Translations under genes and position numbers: made by a program
NCBI RefSeq assembly: GCF_039912695.1
Contig: NZ_JBDSPJ010000015.1
Location: forward strand, 1-39,654
Direction: 5' to 3'
From: Pseudolysinimonas_A sp039912695
Lineage (GTDB): Bacteria; Actinomycetota; Actinomycetes; Actinomycetales; Microbacteriaceae
DNA: 39,654 nt
Part shown: positions 30,226 through 36,380 of the stretch, piece after piece
Numbering within the stretch: the first letter of the stretch is position 1
Layout of the letters: each line of letters opens with the position of its first letter
Notes under the pieces: model-generated
Seen by the model: the letters and a program-made list of their open reading frames with translations, nothing else
Told to the model about the DNA's origin: nothing
Databases searched by the model: none

Positions 30226-31853
30226 CTCGACTGATGCGTCGACTGCGATCTGACGAAGAAGGGGCGGCCCTCGCCGCCGTCATGGGCTTGATGGCCACCA
30301 GCCTGCTTCTGACGAGCCTCGTCGCGAGTTCGGTGATCAGCACGGCGGGCTACACGTCCTCGGTTCGTGCCGACGTGCAGTCTCAGGCGGCGGCCGAGGC
30401 GGGAGTCGCGATCGCGCGCGCGGGCCTGGTCAAAGGCACCTGTTCGGTCAACTCCAACCGGTACAAGAGCGCGACCAACGCGGTCCCGTCGTATGACGTG
30501 ACGATCTGGGTTCCCTCGGCGGGAGTCTGGGTTCGCGGCTGCCCGGTGGGCGTTGCCACCCAGGTGCGCATCCTTTCCACGGGCTACGCCAAGTCGACCG
30601 GTGTTTCCGGAGTGACGGCCGACAATTCCACCAGCATCGAGGTCATTCTCGGCGCCGTCACCACGACCTCAACGATCACCGGGAGTGGACCGGCGGTCTA
30701 CTCCTACAGTTCGCAAGGCTTCGGGGGCGGTGGGAAGCTCATCTCGGTCAACGGCTCAACGCCTTCCGTCATGGTGAAAGTCGGCGACCTCACCTGTGAC
30801 GGCGGCGCCGATGGAGCGGCCAACCTGGTTGTCGATTCTGGATCACTGACTGTGGGCAGCGGGTGCAAGATCACCGGCAACGTCTGGGCGAGCAGCCGCG
30901 TGAGTGTTCCTGGCGGGCCCAACATCGGCGGCAATGTCGTCGGCAACGGGGTGACGATCACGGGCGGTTCGCAGATAGGCGGCAGCGTCTGGTCGACCGC
31001 GGACCTGACGATGTCGGGGGGGCCGAAGGTGGTCGGCAACGTGACGGCCGCGAGCATGGTCATCCAGGGGACGATCGGCGGCAGTGCCTGGATCTACGGA
31101 CTGTCAAGGCTCGACTGGGGAACCGACCTGCAGGGCAACCTGATGACAAAGACCCTCAACGTGCCAGCGTACTCTAACCTGATCACCGGGACGGTCACGG
31201 AGACGAACCCGAACACGCCCGGGGCGAGCCCGTACGCCACGCCGACCCGCCCTGTAGTCGCAAACTGGGTCGATTTCGGGTACACCGCGTCGCAATGGAC
31301 CGGTTTCGCCGAAGTGGTGTTGACCTCGTCGCAGTGCGACTTCACCTCGATCCAGGCCAAAGTGACAGCGCTGGCCGGCCAAGCGGGTCTGATCGACGCT
31401 CGAGCCTGCTCGCCGTTCTCGCTCGGCGACTACCAGAAGCTCGCAATGGGCAGCGATCTCGCGATCGTTGCCAACAAGTTCGATCTCGGCGGCAGCGCTG
31501 GCTTCACGTCGTCGAGCGCACGACGACTCTGGCTGATCAATCCCGATGCGACAGCCAATGCGCTGCCGACCTGTGCTGCAAATGAATCCTTCTCGGTGAG
31601 CGGCGGTTTCGCGTTTGACACCAACATTGCGGTGATGATGTATTCGCCTTGCGCGGTGGCGATTGGCTCCAGCACTTCGTTCCGTGGGCAGGTATTCTCG
31701 GGGGCGGCAAGCATCAATGGTGGTTCGACGATCGGCTACATCGCCGTAGGTCTGCCGGGCGTGAACCTCGACACCGGTACCGCGACGGTGCCGAGCGGCA
31801 CGGAGGCGAACCGCACCGTCGTGTCATCTCGCAACGTGCAGGTGGGCAACTGA
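30216..31853 (+). CDS. Large PilX-like minor pilin with a predicted beta-helix
   Basis: A 545-residue protein, several times longer than a usual PilX. The N-terminus MLLTRLMRRLRSDEEG then AALAAVMGLMATSLLLTSLV is a PilX/GspK-type class III signal lacking the Glu at position 5. Residues 45-160 resemble a small pilin head. Residues 211-293 contain five Gly-rich turns of 17-18 residues (LTVGSGCKITGNVWASS, VSVPGGPNIGGNVVGNG, VTITGGSQIGGSVWS, LTMSGGPKVVGNVTAAS, MVIQGTIGGSAWIYG), a right-handed beta-helix pattern like bactofilin or hexapeptide folds. Residues 355-545 form a further Cys-containing domain with Gly/Ser-rich repeats near the end (SSTSFRGQVFSGAASINGGS). Lacking Glu5 and being bulky, it probably sits at the pilus tip, perhaps as an adhesin. 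This is inference from related systems. Confidence 0.85.
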   Translation: MLLTRLMRRLRSDEEGAALAAVMGLMATSLLLTSLVASSVISTAGYTSSVRADVQSQAAAEAGVAIARAGLVKGTCSVNSNRYKSATNAVPSYDVTIWVPSAGVWVRGCPVGVATQVRILSTGYAKSTGVSGVTADNSTSIEVILGAVTTTSTITGSGPAVYSYSSQGFGGGGKLISVNGSTPSVMVKVGDLTCDGGADGAANLVVDSGSLTVGSGCKITGNVWASSRVSVPGGPNIGGNVVGNGVTITGGSQIGGSVWSTADLTMSGGPKVVGNVTAASMVIQGTIGGSAWIYGLSRLDWGTDLQGNLMTKTLNVPAYSNLITGTVTETNPNTPGASPYATPTRPVVANWVDFGYTASQWTGFAEVVLTSSQCDFTSIQAKVTALAGQAGLIDARACSPFSLGDYQKLAMGSDLAIVANKFDLGGSAGFTSSSARRLWLINPDATANALPTCAANESFSVSGGFAFDTNIAVMMYSPCAVAIGSSTSFRGQVFSGAASINGGSTIGYIAVGLPGVNLDTGTATVPSGTEANRTVVSSRNVQVGN

Positions 31854-31855
31854 TC

Positions 31856-32671
31856 GTGATCGCCCTCGCCCTGGGCGCCTTCGGGAGCCTCATCGGCTCC
31901 TTCCTGAATGTGGTTGTCTATCGCGTTCCGGCCGGGCTGTCCGTGGTGTCACCGCCGAGCTCGTGCCCGAAATGCGGCCACGCGGTACGGGGGTACGACA
32001 ACATCCCGCTGGTTTCCTGGTTGCTGCTGCGCGGAAAGTGCCGTGATTGTGCCGCGCCGATTTCGGCCCGGTACCCGATCGTCGAATTCGGCAGCGCGGT
32101 ATTCTTCGCGATCGTCGCTCTGCGGTTCGTGCCGCTCGTCGACGTCACCACCTCGGCTGCGGTGACGGCAGCCGGTGTCGTTCAGGTTGTCGCGTTCCTC
32201 TACCTGGCCGCCGTGAGCCTCGCCCTGGCGCTCATCGATCTCGACACCGGACGACTGCCCAATGTGCTCGTGCTGCCGACGTACGTCGTCGGCGCGGTGG
32301 CTTTCGGCGCGATCGCGATTCTCACCGGGAATCCGGCACCGCTGCTCACGGCAGCAATCGGGATGCTCGCATTGGGCGGTCTGTACCTCGCGTTGGCGCT
32401 GGTGCGCCGCGGGGGAATGGGGTTTGGCGACGTCAAGCTTGCCGGCGCGCTGGGGCTCTGGCTGGGCTGGCTCGGATTCGCGCCGCTCGCCGTGGGCGGC
32501 ATCCTCGGTTTCGTGCTCGGCGGCATCTTCGGTGTCACATTGCTGCTGGCCGGCCGAGGCCGTCGAACGAAGATCCCGTTCGGCCCCTGGATGCTCGCCG
32601 GCGGATGGCTCGGAATCCTGATCGGCGCGCCGATCGCCCAGATGTACCTCAGCCTGTTCGGGCTGCGGTAG
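31856..32671 (+). CDS. pilD: Prepilin peptidase / N-methyltransferase
   Basis: A 271-residue polytopic membrane aspartyl protease that cleaves the leaders of the prepilins encoded just upstream and methylates the new N-terminal residue. The N-terminal methylase region has the zinc tetracysteine Cys37, Cys40, Cys62 and Cys65 (CPKCGHAVRGYDNIPLVSWL begins it). The protease Asp residues are Asp128 in ALIDLDTGRLPN and Asp192 in the GFGD motif (MGFGDVKLAGALG). Both halves are intact, so it should be bifunctional. About eight membrane helices are visible. A GTG at 31856, 2 nt after the preceding stop, gives the expected start VIALALGAFGSLIGSFLNV; the frame extends upstream only inside the preceding gene. 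Confidence 0.95.
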   Translation: MIALALGAFGSLIGSFLNVVVYRVPAGLSVVSPPSSCPKCGHAVRGYDNIPLVSWLLLRGKCRDCAAPISARYPIVEFGSAVFFAIVALRFVPLVDVTTSAAVTAAGVVQVVAFLYLAAVSLALALIDLDTGRLPNVLVLPTYVVGAVAFGAIAILTGNPAPLLTAAIGMLALGGLYLALALVRRGGMGFGDVKLAGALGLWLGWLGFAPLAVGGILGFVLGGIFGVTLLLAGRGRRTKIPFGPWMLAGGWLGILIGAPIAQMYLSLFGLR

Positions 32672-32711
32672 AAACGCGAAGAACAACAACGAGCCGGGGG
32701 GCTGAAACACA

Positions 32712-33752
32712 ATGGCAGCAACAATCGTTGGCGTCGATATCGGCGGGTACTCCGCGCGCGCCGTCGAGGTGTCGGGCTTTGCCAGCGGCAAGCCGGTACT
32801 CGTGCGGCAGGCCGAAGTGCCGTTGCCCGAATCGTCTGTGCGTCGCGGCGAAGTGATCGAAGTCGCGACCGTCGCAACGGCGCTCCGCCGGCTCTGGGCG
32901 ACGGGAGGGTTTTCATCGAAGAACATCGTGCTCGGAATGGGCGGTCCACGGGTTTTCGCCCGCGAGCTGTCGGTGCCGTACGGTGGCCTCTCCCAGATCC
33001 GCGAGTCGCTCCCATTTCTCGTCCAAGATCAACTTCCCGTTCCCGTAGCCGAGGTTCTCCTCGACTTCTTCCCGGTCTCGACTGAGCAGACCGCGAGCGG
33101 GAAGCAGGTGAGCGGTCTGCTGGTCGCCGCGATCGAGGATGCCGTCAACGCGAACGTCGAGGCTGCCGTTCAGGCTGGACTTCGACCCGTGCACGTCGAC
33201 TTCGTGCCGTTCGCGATCTCCCGCGCGCTCGCGCCAGTTCGCACGGCGAAGGGCAGCGAATTGCTGGTCGGCGTTGGGGCAAACACCACGAATGTTGTCG
33301 TCGTCCGAGATGGCGTGCCTCAGTTCGTGCGCATCCTCCCCAGCGGGGGTGATGACATCACTCGTGCGATCGCTCAACGGATGGAGTGGGCCCCCGAACG
33401 CGCCGAGCAAGCGAAGCGTGCGCTCGGCATGAACGTCGCCATGACGCGCCCCGAAGACCGTCCCATAATCGAGATCATCTACGAGGTCGTCGGCGAGTTG
33501 CTGACCGCCATCAGCAACACACTGAACTATTACATCGGAACGAAAGGCAGCGTCCCCGTCGAGCGCGTTCTCTTGAACGGGAGTGGCGCACGGCTTTCGG
33601 GCTTCGCACAGAGTCTCAGCGAGCTGTTGCGGGTACCGGTCGTGCAGGCGGACCCGTTCGCCTCGGTCACGATGCCCCACAAAATGCGTCCCACCGACAG
33701 CCAAGACGCGTTCGCGATCGCGTTCGGCCTCGCACTCGGGGACCACTCATGA
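32712..33752 (+). CDS. pilM: Type IV pilus assembly protein PilM (actin-like ATPase)
   Basis: A 346-residue cytoplasmic FtsA/actin-fold protein. Phosphate-1 motif is IVGVDIGGYSARAVEV (about 5-20), phosphate-2 is LLVGVGANTTNVVVVRDG (about 185-202) and the adenosine motif is RVLLNGSGARLSGFAQSLSE (about 280-299). PilM binds the cytoplasmic tail of PilN and links the motor to the alignment complex. It starts 40 nt after pilD with CCGGGGGG about 10 nt before the ATG as the likely ribosome binding region. The stop overlaps pilN as ATGA. Length is normal for the family. Confidence 0.95.
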   Translation: MAATIVGVDIGGYSARAVEVSGFASGKPVLVRQAEVPLPESSVRRGEVIEVATVATALRRLWATGGFSSKNIVLGMGGPRVFARELSVPYGGLSQIRESLPFLVQDQLPVPVAEVLLDFFPVSTEQTASGKQVSGLLVAAIEDAVNANVEAAVQAGLRPVHVDFVPFAISRALAPVRTAKGSELLVGVGANTTNVVVVRDGVPQFVRILPSGGDDITRAIAQRMEWAPERAEQAKRALGMNVAMTRPEDRPIIEIIYEVVGELLTAISNTLNYYIGTKGSVPVERVLLNGSGARLSGFAQSLSELLRVPVVQADPFASVTMPHKMRPTDSQDAFAIAFGLALGDHS

Positions 33753-34423
33753 GCGACCGCACCCCACCCGGCGAGCTCAAGGTGGGTGGGCAACCACGGG
33801 TCCAGCTACTTCCGGTCAGCGTGCGGGCACGCGAGAAGGCCAGAGGCACGCGACGGCGGCTCGTCATACTTGTGGTGTTTTCGATGGTCGTCGTCGGATT
33901 GGGTGTCGCGGCGGCCTATCTGAACGAACGAACCGCGCGGCAGGCTCTCGACGCCGCAAATAGCCAGACAACTGCCTTGCTTGCGGAGCAGGCCAAGTAC
34001 GCCGAGGCGACGCGCCTCGCGCAACTGGTCAACCTCACCGAACAGGCGCAGAAGACCGTCACCGGGACGGAGATCCAGTGGTACCCGCTAGCGGTGGCGA
34101 TCGGCGAGTACGTGCCATCCGACGTCACGTGGGCAGGTCTTGCCGTCGACGCGCCTGCGCCGTGGGAGCCAACGTTGGTTCCCGAAGGCCCGCTTCGGCA
34201 ACCGCGCGTCGCGACAGTCAAGTTGGTCTTCGAATCCGTCGACTTTGGGTCGGTAGCCCCGTTTGTCGAAAACATCCACACCCTGTACGGCTTTTCTGAC
34301 GTCAAGATCTTGTCGACAGAATTTCAAGACGACCTGGACGTGTACCGCACCACGGTCCTACTTACACTGACCGCCGACGCGTTCAGTGGTCGATTCGCAT
34401 CGCCTGACGGGAGCACCAATTGA
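33749..34423 (+). CDS. pilN: Type IV pilus assembly protein PilN
   Basis: A 224-residue single-pass membrane protein. The cytoplasmic N-terminus carries VQLLP at residues 18-22, corresponding to the PilM-binding INLLP motif of PilN. A membrane helix follows at about 37-57, then a coiled-coil stretch (LDAANSQTTALLAEQAKYAE) and an alpha/beta external domain. The ATG overlaps the pilM stop (ATGA at 33749), and the stop overlaps the pilO start. The VQLLP motif and gene order make the assignment secure even though overall sequence conservation in this family is low. Confidence 0.88.
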   Translation: MSDRTPPGELKVGGQPRVQLLPVSVRAREKARGTRRRLVILVVFSMVVVGLGVAAAYLNERTARQALDAANSQTTALLAEQAKYAEATRLAQLVNLTEQAQKTVTGTEIQWYPLAVAIGEYVPSDVTWAGLAVDAPAPWEPTLVPEGPLRQPRVATVKLVFESVDFGSVAPFVENIHTLYGFSDVKILSTEFQDDLDVYRTTVLLTLTADAFSGRFASPDGSTN

Positions 34424-35190
34424 CTAACCGGATTTGGGCGCTCGCCACCATGCTCGTCATCGCTGCCGTTCTCGGCCTCGGGTGGCTGCTCGGCGTGTCG
34501 CCCTTGCTCACACAAGCTAGCGCCGCCGATATGGACCGGATCTCGGTTGAGCAGAACAATCAAGCCCAGGTCATCGCGCTGGGCCAAATGAAGGCCGACT
34601 TCGGGCGCCTCAGTGAGCTCGAGGCGCAGATCGACACCTTGAAGCTCAGCATTCCGAACGAAGTCGACTCCGACTTCCTTTACGCATACCTGTCCCGAAT
34701 CGCGGGCGGTTCGTCGATCGTCAAAGACATCCACACGGGCGAAGCGCAGGTGTACGGCAGTCCGACGACGAGTGACGGGGCCGCTCCTGCCGCTCCGACC
34801 GCTCCGGCCGATCCGACGGCGACCCCCGCCCCGGTGCCGGGGGTCGCGAACCTTTACACGGTGCCGGTCACGATCACGTTTCGCAAAGAGGCCTCCGGGG
34901 CGGACGTTCTCGCCTACGCCGGGCTCATGCAGAATGGCCCCCGCATCTTCGTCATTACCAACATCTCGCGCGATCCTGGCCCCGATTCCTCGGGCACGAT
35001 CACCGCGTACATGTTCGTGATCTCGAATGTGGATGACACCCCTGGCACGTCGGCCGGCACGCATGAGAACGTGCTCAGCGACCTAACGATTCCGGTAATT
35101 AGCCCATGGGGGCCGACCAGTGCCCCGGCACCCAGTGGGACGCCGACACCCAATCCGACCGGGGGCGCCACGCCGGCGCCTACCCCGTAA
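34420..35190 (+). CDS. pilO: Type IV pilus assembly protein PilO-like
   Basis: A 256-residue single-pass membrane protein starting at TTG (34420), which overlaps the pilN stop as TTGA and is preceded by GGGAGC. The membrane helix is at about 5-27, followed by a coiled coil (LGQMKADFGRLSELEAQIDT) and a split alpha/beta domain ending near residue 215. An internal Pro/Ala/Thr linker (about 115-140) and a Pro/Thr/Gly-rich tail (GTPTPNPTGGATPAPTP) are additions relative to usual PilO. No pilP or pilQ follows, as expected for an organism without an outer membrane. It is the last gene of the pilus locus. Assignment rests mainly on order, topology and coiled coil. Confidence 0.82.
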   Translation: MTNRIWALATMLVIAAVLGLGWLLGVSPLLTQASAADMDRISVEQNNQAQVIALGQMKADFGRLSELEAQIDTLKLSIPNEVDSDFLYAYLSRIAGGSSIVKDIHTGEAQVYGSPTTSDGAAPAAPTAPADPTATPAPVPGVANLYTVPVTITFRKEASGADVLAYAGLMQNGPRIFVITNISRDPGPDSSGTITAYMFVISNVDDTPGTSAGTHENVLSDLTIPVISPWGPTSAPAPSGTPTPNPTGGATPAPTP

Positions 35191-35202
35191 TACCCCGCAA
35201 CA

Positions 35203-35231
35203 TTGCAGGCACACACCCGGTCGACTATCAT
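35203..35231 (+). promoter_or_regulatory. Probable promoter of the str operon (rpsL-rpsG-fusA)
   Basis: TTGCAG (35203-35208), a 17-nt spacer and TATCAT (35226-35231) fit a sigma-70-type promoter, giving a start near 35238 and a leader of about 180 nt before the rpsL GTG. The -10 sits in the loop of the 16-bp dyad, so the spacer is one full arm of the dyad. That geometry could also serve as an operator. The leader downstream shows no clear riboswitch. Confidence 0.55.
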
Positions 35232-35246
35232 CGACCGGGTGTGTGC
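35209..35246 (+). terminator. Long hairpin ending the pilus locus, overlapping the str promoter
   Basis: A perfect 16-bp stem (GCACACACCCGGTCGA at 35209-35224, complement at 35231-35246) with loop CTATCA is followed by TTTC. It begins 19 nt after pilO. It is the strongest dyad in the window and should terminate pilus transcription. The same bases carry the spacer and -10 of the likely rpsL promoter. Confidence 0.75.
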
Positions 35247-35416
35247 TTTCGCACACGTCTCCCTCCCGCAAACGCGACTTCGGTCGTGCGCGCGCAGGAA
35301 CAGACCCACGGCATATCCGATCGAAAATCTCAGCGGCGCTCGCCGGCGAGGTTCGGATCCCGATGGAACGAACATCCATCACTGTCACCGTGCAGTAATC
35401 GAAGGAGCAATCCGTA

Positions 35417-35788
35417 GTGCCTACCATTCAGCAGTTGGTCCGCAAGGGCCGTACGCCGAAGGTCGTCAAGACCAAGGCCCCGGCCCTCAAGGCCAACCCG
35501 CAGCAGCGCGGCGTCTGCACGCGCGTGTACACGACCACCCCGAAGAAGCCGAACTCCGCCCTCCGCAAGGTCGCGCGCGTCAAGCTCTCCAACGGCACCG
35601 AGGTCACCGCCTACATCCCCGGCGAGGGCCACAACCTGCAGGAGCACTCGATGGTGCTCGTGCGCGGCGGTCGTGTGAAGGACCTCCCCGGCGTTCGTTA
35701 CAAGATCATCCGCGGCGCACTGGACACCCAGGCCGTGAAGAACCGCAAGCAGGCTCGTAGCCGCTATGGCGCGAAGGCGGCGAAGTAA
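35417..35788 (+). CDS. rpsL: 30S ribosomal protein S12
   Basis: A 123-residue S12 of standard length, located at the decoding centre of the small subunit. It starts at GTG 35417 (PTIQQLVRKGRTPK follows), with GAAGGAG at 9-nt spacing. The streptomycin-related positions are wild type: Lys43 and Lys44 in TTPKKPNS and Lys88 in GGRVKDLPG, predicting no ribosomal streptomycin resistance at these sites. The stop TAA overlaps the rpsG ATG by one base (TAATG). First gene of the str operon. Confidence 0.99.
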   Translation: MPTIQQLVRKGRTPKVVKTKAPALKANPQQRGVCTRVYTTTPKKPNSALRKVARVKLSNGTEVTAYIPGEGHNLQEHSMVLVRGGRVKDLPGVRYKIIRGALDTQAVKNRKQARSRYGAKAAK

Positions 35789-36258
35789 TGCCTCGTAAGG
35801 GACCCGCCCCGAAGCGCCCCGTCGTTGCCGACCCGGTATACGGCGCTCAGGTTGTCAGCCAGCTCGTCAACAAGATCCTGCTCGACGGCAAGAAAGACCT
35901 CGCCCAGCGCATCGTTTACGGCGCGCTCGACGGTGTCGGTACCAAGTCCGGCCAGGATGCCGTTGTGCTGCTCAAGAAGGCGCTCGACAACGTGCGCCCG
36001 ACCCTCGAGGTCAAGAGCCGCCGCGTCGGTGGCTCGACCTACCAGGTTCCGGTCGAGGTTAAGCCGCACCGCGCGAACACCCTCGCGCTGCGCTGGCTCA
36101 CCTCGTACGCGAAATCGCGTCGCGAGAAGACCATGACCGAGCGTCTGCAGAACGAGATCCTCGATGCCAGCAACGGCCTCGGCGCCGCTGTGAAGCGTCG
36201 CGAAGACACCCACAAGATGGCTGAAGCCAACAAAGCTTTCGCCCATTACCGCTGGTAA
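35788..36258 (+). CDS. rpsG: 30S ribosomal protein S7
   Basis: A 156-residue S7, which nucleates assembly of the 30S head by binding 16S rRNA. It begins PRKGPAPKRPVVADPVYGAQ and ends with AEANKAFAHYRW, both typical. The ATG shares its A with the rpsL stop codon, so translation is coupled. In many bacteria S7 is the autogenous repressor of the str operon; whether that holds here cannot be read from the sequence. Two hairpins follow before fusA. Confidence 0.99.
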   Translation: MPRKGPAPKRPVVADPVYGAQVVSQLVNKILLDGKKDLAQRIVYGALDGVGTKSGQDAVVLLKKALDNVRPTLEVKSRRVGGSTYQVPVEVKPHRANTLALRWLTSYAKSRREKTMTERLQNEILDASNGLGAAVKRREDTHKMAEANKAFAHYRW

Positions 36259-36278
36259 CCAGCGCGCTGGAGCAATAG

Positions 36279-36302
36279 GCGAAGGTCATTTCTGACCTTC
36301 GC
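36279..36302 (+). promoter_or_regulatory. Hairpin 1 between rpsG and fusA
   Basis: A perfect 10-bp stem (GCGAAGGTCA at 36279-36288 and 36293-36302) closed by a TTTC tetraloop, 20 nt after rpsG. There is no T-run after it, so attenuation, RNA processing or mRNA stabilisation is more likely than full termination inside this operon. Confidence 0.6.
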
Positions 36303-36315
36303 TGCGACGCCAGCG

Positions 36316-36338
36316 CCGGGCCCCGTCTCGGGGCCCGG
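36316..36338 (+). promoter_or_regulatory. Hairpin 2 between rpsG and fusA
   Basis: A very GC-rich 10-bp stem (CCGGGCCCCG at 36316-36325 pairing with 36329-36338) with a 3-nt loop, 13 nt after hairpin 1 and about 40 nt before the fusA GTG. Two tandem stems inside a ribosomal operon suggest control of fusA level relative to rpsL-rpsG. Confidence 0.6.
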
Positions 36339-36380
36339 GTCACCAGCGAACAACTCCGAATCAACAGTAAGGAATACCCC

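Noticed and set aside
35417..35788. Streptomycin-resistance mutation in rpsL
   Set aside because: Lys43 and Lys88 are wild type.
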